DNA of 64,000 bases from JAODBQ01 sp047602055 (GTDB lineage: Bacteria > Actinomycetota > Acidimicrobiia > Acidimicrobiales > Ilumatobacteraceae). The notes under the pieces are model-generated. The model saw nothing but the letters and a program-made list of their open reading frames with translations, did no database searches and had not been told where the DNA came from. Of the stretch, positions 49,842-58,443 are shown one piece after another. Positions within the stretch are counted from its first letter, which is position 1. Every line of letters starts with the position of its first letter. The translations under genes were made by a program, and so were the position numbers. Where the stretch lies: positions 3,038,001-3,102,000 of the forward strand of contig JASGIG010000001.1 of the NCBI GenBank assembly GCA_047602055.1, written 5' to 3'.

Positions 49842-51275
49842 TCAGGCGGACGTGTTGTCCACGGGTTGCAGGTCGGCGGTGACGAGAGTCGTCAGCTGCT
49901 CGTTGCTCGGGTCGACCAGCGGGGCCAGGCGCATCGCCTGGTGGGCGACGGCCTGCTCGAACAGGTTGCGCACGAACCGGGCGTTGCCGAAGCCGCGGGT
50001 GCGCGGCTCGGCGGCGATCAGCTCGGCGAGGCGGCCGACGGCGTCGTCGGACAGCGTGTACTGCGAGCGCTCGCCCATCGACACGAAGATCGACACCAGC
50101 TCGCGATCGGTGTAGTCGGGGAACTCGATCGTGCGCGTGAACCGGCTCTTCAGGCCCGGGTTGGCGTCGATCAGCTCGGCCATCTCGGCCGGGTAGCCGG
50201 CGGCGACGATCGCCAGGTCGTCGCGGTGGTCCTCCATGAACTTCACCAGCGTGTCGATCGCCTCGCGGCCGAAGTCGTTCTCGCCGCCGCGCGCCAGCGC
50301 GTACGCCTCGTCGATCAGCAGCATCCCGCCGAGCGCCGACTCCAGCACCTTGGACGTCTTGATCGCCGTCTGGCCGACGAACCCGGCGACGAGGTCGGAG
50401 CGATCCGTCTCCACGAGCTGGCCTTGCGAGACGACGCCGACGCTGCGGTAGATCTGCGCCAGCAGCCGAGCGACGGTGGTCTTGCCGGTCCCCGGGTTGC
50501 CGGTGAACACGAGGTGGTGCGACGTCTCGATCGTCGGCAGGCCGCGCTCGGCGCGAAGTGCTTGCACTTGCAACAAGCTCGACAGCCGCCGCACCTCGGC
50601 CTTGACGCTGGCCAGCCCGACCAGCGCGTCGAGCTCGGCGAGCAGCTCCTCGACGGGGCGCGGCGGCTCCGCGGGCGCGGTCGACGGCGGTGCCTCGGCT
50701 GCAGGCGTCGCCGACGACACGGTGGCCGGTGCCGGGGGAGTGGCCGGCGCCGAGGGTGCCGCGGCGGGGACTGCTGGCTGGCCGGGCCGTGGCACGCCCG
50801 CCGCGTCCATCGCCGCCAGCAGCGCCATGCGGAACGTGTCGATCGCCGCGATCTCGCTCGGCGACGGCACCAGGTCGATCGCCGCGGCCAGATGGGCCAG
50901 CTCCAGCGCGGCGGCGTAGTAGCGGTGGCTGCGCACCGTCGCCGCCCGGGCATCGGCGCGCACCAACAGGTCGAACAGCACCGACGGGGTCTGCAACCAC
51001 GTCGCCCGGCCGGCGAGCATCCCCGAGGCGCGCAGGTCGACCGACGAGATCAGCAGCGGTGGCCGCAGCCGCTGGCCGACGGCGTCCAGGTAGGTCTCGG
51101 CCTCGTCCGCCGTGAGCCGGCCGTCGGCGGCGATCACCCCGGCGACGATGTTCGACGCCTCGACGGTGACGTCGTCCCGGTACGTCGCTGGGGCCTTGCC
51201 GCTGAGCACGCCGAGCTCGTCGGACAGGGCGTCGACGAAGCGGTCGACGGCGTCGATGAGGGGCGCCGCGGACAT
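49842..51275 (-). CDS. CbxX/CfqX-type AAA ATPase
   Basis: 477 residues from ATG 51275. The first ~190 residues are a helical domain (TerB-like appearance: VAGVIAADGRLTADEAETYL), then an Ala/Pro-rich linker, then an AAA+ core typical of the CbbX/SpoVK group: Walker A FTGNPGTGKTTVARLL, Walker B GGMLLIDEAYAL, DFGREAIDTLVKFMEDHRDD, AGYPAEM and RTIEFPDYTDREL. In actinobacteria such proteins include type VII secretion EccA; no other secretion genes are nearby. Function unknown. Confidence 0.85.
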   Translation of the reverse strand: MSAAPLIDAVDRFVDALSDELGVLSGKAPATYRDDVTVEASNIVAGVIAADGRLTADEAETYLDAVGQRLRPPLLISSVDLRASGMLAGRATWLQTPSVLFDLLVRADARAATVRSHRYYAAALELAHLAAAIDLVPSPSEIAAIDTFRMALLAAMDAAGVPRPGQPAVPAAAPSAPATPPAPATVSSATPAAEAPPSTAPAEPPRPVEELLAELDALVGLASVKAEVRRLSSLLQVQALRAERGLPTIETSHHLVFTGNPGTGKTTVARLLAQIYRSVGVVSQGQLVETDRSDLVAGFVGQTAIKTSKVLESALGGMLLIDEAYALARGGENDFGREAIDTLVKFMEDHRDDLAIVAAGYPAEMAELIDANPGLKSRFTRTIEFPDYTDRELVSIFVSMGERSQYTLSDDAVGRLAELIAAEPRTRGFGNARFVRNLFEQAVAHQAMRLAPLVDPSNEQLTTLVTADLQPVDNTSA

Positions 51276-51282
51276 CGGCGGC

Positions 51283-51288
51283 AGACTA
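51283..51288 (-). promoter_or_regulatory. Putative -10 box (TAGTCT) of the CbxX-type AAA gene
   Basis: On the minus strand TAGTCT ends 7 nt before ATG 51275; leaderless pattern. Confidence 0.45.
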
Positions 51289-51369
51289 CCGATCGACGGT
51301 GTGACGCACGGCGGGCGTCGACGGCCCGGCAACCTCGAACCCAATTGACCCCCTGGTCAAGGTGGCCAG

Positions 51370-51375
51370 TAGGGT
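51370..51375 (+). promoter_or_regulatory. Putative -10 box (TAGGGT) of the MoxR-type gene
   Basis: TAGGGT ends 8 nt before ATG 51384; leaderless pattern. Confidence 0.45.
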
Positions 51376-51383
51376 GCCCGCTC

Positions 51384-52253
51384 ATGGCAGATCGGTTTGA
51401 GAGCGTCCAGCAGGTCCGCGACGGCTTGAAGGGAGTCAACTACCTCGCCGACGACGGGATCTCGGGCGTGGTGTACCTGGCCGATCGTCTCGGCAAGCCC
51501 GTCCTCGTCGAGGGCCCGGCTGGCACCGGCAAGACCCAGCTGGCCAAGAGCGTCGCCGACCTCACCGGCGCCCGGCTCATCCGCCTGCAGTGCTACGAGG
51601 GCCTCGACGAGTCCAAGGCGCTGTACGAGTGGAACTACAAGAAGCAGCTGCTGCGCATCCAGGCCGACAAGAACTCGGACTCGTGGACTGAGGTCCACGA
51701 CGACATCTTTTCCGACGAGTTCCTGCTCACCCGCCCGCTGCTGGAGGCGATCAGCGCCGACGACCCGGTCGTGCTGCTGATCGACGAGGTCGACCGCGTC
51801 GAGGTCGAGACCGAGGCGCTGCTGCTGGAGATCCTCTCCGAGTACCAGGTGTCGATCCCCGAGCTGGGCACGATCACCGCCAAGCAGATCCCGCTGGTGT
51901 TCCTGACGTCGAACAACACCCGTGAGCTGAGCGAGGCGCTGAAGCGCCGCTGCCTCTACCTGCATGTCGACTACCCGGACATGGATCGCGAGAAGGAGAT
52001 CGTCACCACCAAGGTGCCGGGCGTCAGCGACAACCTCGCCGACCAGATCGCCCGGATCGTGCGCAGCATCCGCCAGCTCGACCTGAAGAAGGCGCCGTCG
52101 GTGTCGGAGACCCTCGACTGGGCGCGCACCCTCGTCCTGCTCGGCATCGACAACATCGACGCCCAGCAGGCCAAGGAGACGCTGCACGTCCTCCTCAAGT
52201 ACCAGACCGACATCGCCAAGGCCGCCAAGGAGCTGAGCGTCGACGCGAAGTAA
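51384..52253 (+). CDS. MoxR-type AAA ATPase
   Basis: 289 residues. Walker A VEGPAGTGKTQLAKSVA, QCYEGLDESKALYEWNYKKQ, Walker B VVLLIDEVDR and VFLTSNNTRELSEALKRRCL define the MoxR/CoxD-like family. These ATPases work with a VWA-domain partner in metalloenzyme maturation or protein assembly. The VWA partner is 1.3 kb downstream on the same strand, separated by an inserted toxin-antitoxin/acetyltransferase segment. Confidence 0.92.
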   Translation: MADRFESVQQVRDGLKGVNYLADDGISGVVYLADRLGKPVLVEGPAGTGKTQLAKSVADLTGARLIRLQCYEGLDESKALYEWNYKKQLLRIQADKNSDSWTEVHDDIFSDEFLLTRPLLEAISADDPVVLLIDEVDRVEVETEALLLEILSEYQVSIPELGTITAKQIPLVFLTSNNTRELSEALKRRCLYLHVDYPDMDREKEIVTTKVPGVSDNLADQIARIVRSIRQLDLKKAPSVSETLDWARTLVLLGIDNIDAQQAKETLHVLLKYQTDIAKAAKELSVDAK

Positions 52254-52285
52254 GGAGCTGGATCCGCGTTGGCTGGCGGGCGTTG

Positions 52286-52624
52286 TCAGGAGATGCCAGT
52301 GATCATCGCGATCACGTCCAGGATCTGCGCGACGACGATCGCTCCCACGTTGCCGAGCGGCGTGCGACAACGCCGTGTCGAGACGGATCTCAGCTGTTCG
52401 ACCTGGGCCCAGCTCGCGGTCGTCAGGCCGTTGTCGCGATCCGCAGCGATCGCGATGTGGCTGGGGAAGTCCCGGCGAGTGCTCGTGAGGGGCACGACGA
52501 AGACGACACTCGGCCGATAGCGGAGGAACGCATCGGCGACGACGAGGACGGACGGCCTGACGAATCCGGCCTCGGAGCCGGTCGGCTGCCCGAGGTCGAC
52601 TTCGACGACGTCACCGATCCTCAC
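52286..52624 (-). CDS. MazF/PemK-like toxin
   Basis: 112 residues from GTG 52624, overlapping the antitoxin stop by GTGA. IGDVVEVDLGQPTGSEAGFVRPSVLV (N-terminal RP motif), VVFVVPLTSTRR and VEQLRSVSTRRC fit the PemK/MazF endoribonuclease fold. It would cleave mRNA when free from its antitoxin. The short gene sits between moxR and its VWA partner. Confidence 0.85.
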   Translation of the reverse strand: MRIGDVVEVDLGQPTGSEAGFVRPSVLVVADAFLRYRPSVVFVVPLTSTRRDFPSHIAIAADRDNGLTTASWAQVEQLRSVSTRRCRTPLGNVGAIVVAQILDVIAMITGIS

Positions 52625-52869
52625 TGCTCGCCCAAGTCGGCGTCGAGCCACGCATCGCGTTCAGTGACGTACCCGGCCCAGTCAGCGGGATCCTCTCGCA
52701 GCCGCTGCTCGGCGTCTGCCATCTGCCGATAGAAGCCATCGCGGCGCAGCGTCTCGAGGGCTGCGTCGAGCGTCTCCACCATGTGTTCGCCGCGCTGTCG
52801 GGCGAGCTCTCGCAGTCGCTCGCGTTGGACCGTCGAGACCCGGATCGTCGTCGTAGACGACTTTGTCAT
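52621..52869 (-). CDS. MazE-type antitoxin (ribbon-helix-helix-like)
   Basis: 82 residues. STTTIRVSTVQRERLRELAR looks like a short ribbon-helix-helix DNA-binding region, followed by an acidic tail (REDPADWAGYVTERDAWLDA) that would wrap the toxin. Minus-strand TAGACT lies 5 nt before ATG 52869, so it is probably leaderless and autoregulated. Confidence 0.8.
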   Translation of the reverse strand: MTKSSTTTIRVSTVQRERLRELARQRGEHMVETLDAALETLRRDGFYRQMADAEQRLREDPADWAGYVTERDAWLDADLGEQ

Positions 52870-52874
52870 ACTCG

Positions 52875-52880
52875 AGTCTA
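52875..52880 (-). promoter_or_regulatory. Putative -10 box (TAGACT) of the antitoxin-toxin operon
   Basis: On the minus strand TAGACT ends 5 nt before ATG 52869; leaderless pattern. Confidence 0.45.
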
Positions 52881-52920
52881 CATCCTGTATCTCCACCGGC
52901 GTCGCGCTACACCGGAGTGC

Positions 52921-53491
52921 GTGAGCCGCCGGCCGGCAGTCTCGTACCCGACGGACGGCGCGGTCGTGCTGCAGCGGTGGGCGATGGACGACTTGGCGTG
53001 TGTCGAGGAGGCCAGCACCGACCCTCGCATCCCGTCCGGCACCACGGTGCCGGTGGCGTTCTCGGACAGCGAAGGGCGCGCCTTCATCGAGCGGCAGTGG
53101 TCGTGGGCCAGCGACGGCGAGGGTGTGAGTCTCGCCATCCACGCGTCGATCGAAGAGCGCGCAGTCGGGCTCGTGGTCATCCTGCTCCGCCCGCAACCTG
53201 GCGCCGTCGGTCTCGGCTACTGGGTGGTTCCCAGCGCCAGCGCCAGCGCCAGCGACAGGGGCTACGCGCCGCTCGTGCGGCCCGACTCGCCACCGACTGG
53301 GCGCTCGGGCCGGCCGGGTTCCGCGCGCCGAAGCCTGGGTTGCGCCGGACAACAGCGCCTCACAGCGGGTGCTCGAACGCGCTGGGTTCGATCGCGAGGG
53401 CGTGCTCCGGTCGTTCCTCCCAGCGGGTTCGGGGCGTTCCGACATGGTCGTGTTCTCACGCGTCGCCACGAGTGGCGACCGGCGGGCGTGA
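52921..53491 (+). pseudogene. GNAT-family acetyltransferase remnant
   Basis: From GTG 52921 the frame gives VVLQRWAMDDLACVEEAST and GLGYWVVPSASASASDRGYA, like the first half of a RimJ-type GNAT. Around 53262 and 53325 the frame shifts (each fits one missing base), after which ARLATDWALGPAGF and EAWVAPDNSASQRVLERAGF (the acetyl-CoA-binding end) continue to a stop at 53491. A (GCCAGC)4 hexanucleotide run at about 53232-53255 adds SASASAS. Divergent from the antitoxin gene. Decayed or mis-sequenced. Confidence 0.6.
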
Positions 53492-53576
53492 TGGTGGCGA
53501 CGCGAGGGTGAGCTGACAGACTCGAATGCGTCATCGGGGCGACTCGGTGCACCCGCCCAACGACTGAAGGTCACTC

Positions 53577-55013
53577 ATGCTCGATCTCATGGCCGGCTTC
53601 GTCACCGAGCTGCGCAACGCCGGCATCCCGGTGTCGCTCACCGAGAACCTCGACGCGATGGAGGCGGTGCAGCACATCCCGATCGAGGACCGCGAGGCGT
53701 TCAAGTATGCGCTCGGGGCGACGATGGTCAAGAACAACGCCCACTGGCGGGCGTTCGAGACCGTCTTCGAGGTGTACTTCAGCCTGCGCGGCCCGGAGTA
53801 CAAGATCGGCGACGCCGACAGCGACGACGCGCTCGACGAGATGTGGCGGGAGATGCAGGAGCAGCTCCAGGGCGAGGGCAAGGGCCGCGGCGGCTCGATG
53901 GAAGCCCTCACGCCCGAGGAGCTGGCCCACCTGCTGATGCAGGCGCTGATGAACGGCGACCAGGCGATGATGCGCGCCCTGGCCAAGCAGAGCGTGCAGC
54001 GCTTCGCCGGGATGGAGCCGGGCCGTCCCGTCGGTGGCACCTACTACCTGTACCGGACGCTGCGCAACCTCGACCTCGACGGGATGCTCGAGAAGCTGAT
54101 GGAGGCCAGCAAGGAGCAGGTCGGCGGCGAGCTGACGCCGTTGGAGGAGCGTCTCGAGCGCGACGAGTACAACGACCGCATCGAGCAGTTCAAGCGGGAG
54201 ATCGAGGCCGAGATCCGCCGCCGACTGGTGGCCGACCGTGGCGTCGAGGCGATGGCCAAGACGCTGCGCAAGCCGCTGCCCGAGGACGTCGAGTTCATGC
54301 ACGCGTCGCGCGACGAGATGCAGAACCTGAAGAAGGCGCTGTACCCGCTGACCCGCAAGCTCGCCGCCCGGCTGGCCCGCAAGCGCCGCCACGGCCGCAA
54401 GGGCCCGCTCGACTTCCGCAACACGGTGCGCCACTCGCTCAGCTACGGCGGCGTGCCCGCCGAGCCGAAGTTCAAGTACCCCCGCCCGGCCAAGCCGGAG
54501 CTGATGGTCGTCGCCGACATCTCCGGTTCGGTCGCCGCCTTCGCTCGCTTCACGCTGATGCTCGTCTACGCGATCCAGGGCCAGTTCTCCAAGGTCCGCT
54601 CGTTCGTGTTCATCGACGGCATCGACGAGGTCACCGACTACTTCAAGGGTGTCGAGGACATCAGCGAGGCGGTCCACCGGGTGAACACCGAGGCCGACGT
54701 CGTGTGGGTCGACGGGCACAGCGACTACGGCCACGCGTTCGAGGTGTTCTGGGAGCGCTACGGCCGCGACGTCGGTCCGAAGACCACCGTGCTGCTGCTC
54801 GGCGACGCGCGCAACAACTACCATGCATCCCAGGCCTGGGTGGTCAAGGAGATCCGCTCCAAGGCCCGCCACGTGTACTGGCTGAACCCGGAGCCGAAGA
54901 GCTACTGGAACACCGGCGACTCGATCGTCGGCGACTACGGCACGCACACCGACGGCGTCTACGAGTGCCGCAACCTGCGCCAGCTCGAAGGTTTCGTCGA
55001 GAAGCTGGAGTGA
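53577..55013 (+). CDS. VWA-domain (CoxE-like) protein, partner of MoxR
   Basis: 478 residues. The N-terminal half is helical and charged (LDLMAGFVTELRNAGIPVSL); the C-terminal VWA domain has the MIDAS start VVADISGSVAAFARF and a later LLGDARNNY. In CoxD/CoxE-type pairs the AAA and VWA proteins act together to remodel or metallate targets. Normal separation is a few bases; here an insert splits the pair. Confidence 0.9.
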   Translation: MLDLMAGFVTELRNAGIPVSLTENLDAMEAVQHIPIEDREAFKYALGATMVKNNAHWRAFETVFEVYFSLRGPEYKIGDADSDDALDEMWREMQEQLQGEGKGRGGSMEALTPEELAHLLMQALMNGDQAMMRALAKQSVQRFAGMEPGRPVGGTYYLYRTLRNLDLDGMLEKLMEASKEQVGGELTPLEERLERDEYNDRIEQFKREIEAEIRRRLVADRGVEAMAKTLRKPLPEDVEFMHASRDEMQNLKKALYPLTRKLAARLARKRRHGRKGPLDFRNTVRHSLSYGGVPAEPKFKYPRPAKPELMVVADISGSVAAFARFTLMLVYAIQGQFSKVRSFVFIDGIDEVTDYFKGVEDISEAVHRVNTEADVVWVDGHSDYGHAFEVFWERYGRDVGPKTTVLLLGDARNNYHASQAWVVKEIRSKARHVYWLNPEPKSYWNTGDSIVGDYGTHTDGVYECRNLRQLEGFVEKLE

Positions 55014-55120
55014 GGGTTGCTCAGGAGCGTCGGCACTGCCGTCTCAGCGCCGCTCCACGACCTCCTGAACAATCCTCAGTGATCACGGGGCGGTGCCCGG
55101 CCGGCGGCCGGTCGCTTCGA

Positions 55121-55126
55121 TAGTGT
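55121..55126 (+). promoter_or_regulatory. Putative -10 box (TAGTGT) before a short upstream ORF
   Basis: TAGTGT ends 8 nt before ATG 55135; leaderless pattern for the short upstream ORF. Confidence 0.35.
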
Positions 55127-55134
55127 CGCCGCCA

Positions 55135-55164
55135 ATGCGGGCTCGGCGGGACATGCACACGTGA
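55135..55164 (+). CDS. Nine-codon upstream ORF, possibly leaderless
   Basis: ATG 55135 to TGA 55162-55164 encodes MRARRDMHT. Its stop overlaps the GTG of the next gene (GTGA at 55161), so it could couple translation of that gene. Alternatively, one indel would make it the true N-terminus of that gene. Confidence 0.3.
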   Translation: MRARRDMHT

Positions 55165-56138
55165 GTGCCGGCTCCGTCGGGTTCGTGCTCGTCGCCGCCA
55201 TCCCCGTCGCCCTGGCCGAGGTCGGCCATCATCGACGGTCCAAGCGTGCCGAGCGTGAGGGGCGCTGGTGGCTGGCCGAGCATCCCGACTGGGATGCGTC
55301 GATGCCGCCGCCGCGCACGTCGCTGCGGCCGCGGTGGGAGAGCAGCAGCGACCCTGCCGACGAGGACGACCTCATCGAGTTCCTGGTCACCGTCGCCGCC
55401 GTCGTCCTGTTGACGGGCGGGTTGTTCTTCACCTCCGCCAAGCTGCCGTGGTTCCTGGTGTTCGGGCTGTGCGGCGCGTTGCTCGGCACAGCGGGCGTGG
55501 GCATCTACTCGCTGGTCGTCAAGCGTCACCTGCCGCCGGGGGCGCGTCAGGTGATCGCCCGTGGCGCGGTGGTCGGCGTCGCCGCGGGGATCGCGCTGCA
55601 CTGGTTCACCCGGACCGAGTGGCGGGCGGTGTCGTTCACGGCGATCCACGACGGCATCGTCGGTGCCGACCTCGTCAAGCGACCGGGCCGGATCCACGAG
55701 CTGTTCGGGGGCGACGGCGTCATGCTGACCTTCTCCCTCGGTCTCGGGGTGATGTTCGCCATCGGCCTGCTGATCATGGCGCTCGTCGATCTCGTGGCGC
55801 TGCTCGCGGCCACCCGGCTCGGCGAGGGCTCGAAGTCTGCACTCGATGCGTGGATGGCCCAGCTGTACCCGCGCCGGCAGGTGCGGCTGTGGGTGAGCAC
55901 CGGGATCATCGGGCTGGTGATGCTGCTGCTCGTCGGCGGGGCGTTCCTGAACACGTACGACAGCCGCGAGCGCGACACCGAGATCAAGCCGGCGACCGTG
56001 CCGATCGTGGCGAACCCGCCCGGTACGGTCGTGCCGCCGACCACGACGGCCACGTCCACGGTCGCGCCGTCGACGACGGTCGCCGAGACGACGACGCTCG
56101 CGACGGATCCTGCGGCGGAGACGACGCCCGCCCCGTAG
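55161..56138 (+). CDS. Hypothetical multi-pass membrane protein with Thr-rich tail
   Basis: 325 residues. About five to six hydrophobic segments, for example LVTVAAVVLLTGGLFFTSA, FLVFGLCGALLGTAGVGIY, LGVMFAIGLLIMALVDLVAL and GIIGLVMLLLVGGAFL, then a Thr/Pro/Val-rich extracellular tail. No family recognised. It lies at the end of the MoxR/VWA group and converges with the purine operon through a double-hairpin element. Confidence 0.65.
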   Translation: MSAGSVGFVLVAAIPVALAEVGHHRRSKRAEREGRWWLAEHPDWDASMPPPRTSLRPRWESSSDPADEDDLIEFLVTVAAVVLLTGGLFFTSAKLPWFLVFGLCGALLGTAGVGIYSLVVKRHLPPGARQVIARGAVVGVAAGIALHWFTRTEWRAVSFTAIHDGIVGADLVKRPGRIHELFGGDGVMLTFSLGLGVMFAIGLLIMALVDLVALLAATRLGEGSKSALDAWMAQLYPRRQVRLWVSTGIIGLVMLLLVGGAFLNTYDSRERDTEIKPATVPIVANPPGTVVPPTTTATSTVAPSTTVAETTTLATDPAAETTPAP

Positions 56139-56201
56139 TCATCGAGTCGGTGCCGCCGGGCTGTTGGCGGCACCCCTCGACCCGCCCGTCACCACCCCGG
56201 G

Positions 56202-56306
56202 GCGATTCGAGATGCACCGCCTCCGTGCGCACATCTCGCATCGCGGCGCACCGCCCCGACCGTCCGATGGGAGATGTGTGGTGCCGGTGCGCACATCTCG
56301 AATCGC
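56202..56306. repeat. 105-bp double-hairpin element, copy 2
   Basis: Same 105-bp length and 62-nt hairpin spacing as 49659-49763. Hairpin 1 is 56202-56244; hairpin 2, starting at 56264, ends in GCACATCTCGAATCGC (56291-56306), identical to the right arms of copy 1. It lies between convergent genes, 18 bp from guaB. Confidence 0.85.
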
Positions 56307-56323
56307 GGCGAGCGGGGTGGGCG

Positions 56324-57844
56324 CTAGCCGCGCTGGTAGTTCGGCGCCTCGCGGGTGATCGTCACGTCGTGGGGGTGGCTCTCCTCGCGGCCGGCGGTGG
56401 TCACCCGCATGAACCGGGCACCGTTGCGCAGCGCGTCGAGCGTCGGCGTGCCGGCGTAGCCCATCCCGCTGCGCAGGCCGCCGACGAGCTGGTAGATCAC
56501 GTCGCCGAGGGTGCCGGCATAGGCGACACGGCCCTCGATGCCCTCGGGGACCAGCTTGCGCGTCGCCTCGGCGGTCACCGACCGGCCGCCTGCCGACTGC
56601 GCCGTCGCGTAGCGGTCGGCGCCGAGGCCCTGCATCGCCCCGAGCGAGCCCATGCCGCGATAGCTCTTGTAGCGCCGGCCCTCGAACAGCTCCAGCTCGC
56701 CGGGCGCCTCGTCGGTGCCGGCGAGCATCGAGCCGAGCATCACCGTCTCGGCACCGGCGGCGATCGCCTTGACGACGTCGCCGCTGTAGGTGATCCCGCC
56801 GTCGCCGATGATCGGCACGCCACGGCGGCGGCCCCGCCGCGCGGCCGTGTAGATCGCCGACAGCTGCGGCATCCCCGCCCCGGAGATGATCCGCGTCGTG
56901 CAGATCGACCCGGCGCCGACGCCGACCTTGATCGCATCGGCGCCGGCGTCGGCCAGCGCATCGACGCCCTCCTCGGTGACCACGTTGCCGGCGGCGACGG
57001 GCAGGTCCGGCCACGACGCCTTGATCCGCTCGATCGCCTTGATCACGCCAGCGGAGTGGCCGTGGGCGGTGTCGATCGCCACCGCGTCGATGCCCTGGGC
57101 GACGAGCGCCTCGACCCGCTCCTCCAGATCGGCGCCGACGCCGACCGCGGCGGCGACGCGCAGCCGGCCGGCGCCGTCGCGCGTCGCGTTCGGGAACTCC
57201 TGGCGCTTGAGGATGTCCTTGACGGTGATCAGCCCGATCAGGCGCTGCTCAGCGTCGACGAGCGGCAGCTTCTCGATGCGGTGCCGCTGCAGGATCGCCT
57301 TGGCCTCCTCCAGCGTCGTGCCCTCACCGGCGGTGACGAGGCCGGCGCTGGTCATGAACTCGATGACCGGCCGGTCGAAGTCGGCGCCTGAGCAGAACCG
57401 GGTGTCTCGGTTGGTGAGGATGCCGACGAGGCGGCCGTCGACGTCGGTGATCGGCACGCCGCTGAAGCGGAATCGGTGCATCAGGTCCTCGGCGTCCTGC
57501 AGCGTCGCCGTCGGCGGCAGCGTCACCGGATCGGTGATCATCCCGCTCTGGCTGCGCTTGACCTTCTGCACCTCGGCGGCCTGGTCGGCGACGGTCATGT
57601 TGCGGTGGATCACCCCGATGCCGCCCTCACGGGCCAGGGCGATGGCCATGCGCGCCTCGGTGACCTTGTCCATCGCCGCCGACACGACCGGGACGGCGAG
57701 GACGATGTCGGCGGCGAACGTCGCCGTCGTGTCGACGGTGTCGGGGAGGACGTCGCTGTAGCCGGGGACGACGACGACGTCGTCGAACGTCAGCGCCTCC
57801 CAGCGATCGAACAGGGTGGCGTTGCGATCGGTCGGTTCGGTCAT
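56324..57844 (-). CDS. guaB: Inosine-5'-monophosphate dehydrogenase
   Basis: 506 residues. FDDVVVVPGYSDVLP N-terminus, two CBS domains (about residues 95-210), the catalytic Cys loop GAGSICTTRIISGAGMPQ and the flap MGSLGAMQG with R-Y in the active-site helix. It oxidises IMP to XMP with NAD, the committed step to GMP. It follows purN with an ATGA overlap, ending the purine operon. Only one guaB is seen here. Confidence 0.96.
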   Translation of the reverse strand: MTEPTDRNATLFDRWEALTFDDVVVVPGYSDVLPDTVDTTATFAADIVLAVPVVSAAMDKVTEARMAIALAREGGIGVIHRNMTVADQAAEVQKVKRSQSGMITDPVTLPPTATLQDAEDLMHRFRFSGVPITDVDGRLVGILTNRDTRFCSGADFDRPVIEFMTSAGLVTAGEGTTLEEAKAILQRHRIEKLPLVDAEQRLIGLITVKDILKRQEFPNATRDGAGRLRVAAAVGVGADLEERVEALVAQGIDAVAIDTAHGHSAGVIKAIERIKASWPDLPVAAGNVVTEEGVDALADAGADAIKVGVGAGSICTTRIISGAGMPQLSAIYTAARRGRRRGVPIIGDGGITYSGDVVKAIAAGAETVMLGSMLAGTDEAPGELELFEGRRYKSYRGMGSLGAMQGLGADRYATAQSAGGRSVTAEATRKLVPEGIEGRVAYAGTLGDVIYQLVGGLRSGMGYAGTPTLDALRNGARFMRVTTAGREESHPHDVTITREAPNYQRG

Positions 57845-58443
57845 CGAGCACCTCCGTGGGGGGCGCAGAGCGTTGTCAGGGTGTCGACGAGCACGCGGTG
57901 CTCGGCGGCATGGATGCGTGCGATCAGTTCGTCCAGCGTCTCGCCGTCGACGAGCGGGACCTCGACCTGGGCGAGCAACGGGCCGTCGTCGACGCCCTCG
58001 TCGACGACGTGGTGGACCATCACCCCGGTGCGCGTCCGCAGGCCGTCGCGGCCCTCGCGGTGGGCGCGGGCGATGGCGTCGACGCCGGCGAGCTCACCGG
58101 GCAGCGCCGGGTGGAGGTTGATCACCTGGTGGTCGAAGTGCTTGAGGAAGCTCATCGACAGGATCCGCATCCACCCTGCGCAGACGACGTAGTCCGGCCG
58201 CAGGTCGAGCACGGCGTCGGCGAGCCGGGAGTCGTAGGCGGCCCGGGTCTCACCACCGACGAGATCGATCGGGACGGCGACGTCCGGGACGCCGGCGGCG
58301 CGGGCCTTGGCCAGCGCGCCCGAAGCGGTCTTGTTGGAGACGACGCCGACGACCTCGGCGGCGAGCGTGCCGGCGGCGCAGGCATCGAGGATCGCCTGCA
58401 GGTTGCTCCCCGTTCCCGACGCCAGCACCACCAACCGCTTCAT
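57841..58443 (-). CDS. purN: Phosphoribosylglycinamide formyltransferase
   Basis: 200 residues. LVVLASGTGSNLQAILDA, ALAKARAAGVP, VCAGWMRILS and VINLHPALP (catalytic Asn/His region) plus HHVVDEGVDDGPLL are typical. It formylates GAR using 10-formyl-THF. ATGA overlaps join it to purM upstream and guaB downstream. Confidence 0.95.
   Translation of the reverse strand: MKRLVVLASGTGSNLQAILDACAAGTLAAEVVGVVSNKTASGALAKARAAGVPDVAVPIDLVGGETRAAYDSRLADAVLDLRPDYVVCAGWMRILSMSFLKHFDHQVINLHPALPGELAGVDAIARAHREGRDGLRTRTGVMVHHVVDEGVDDGPLLAQVEVPLVDGETLDELIARIHAAEHRVLVDTLTTLCAPHGGAR

Noticed and set aside
53232..53255. GCCAGC hexanucleotide run as a phase-variation switch
   Set aside because: A 6-bp unit change would keep the frame, and the gene is already broken elsewhere.
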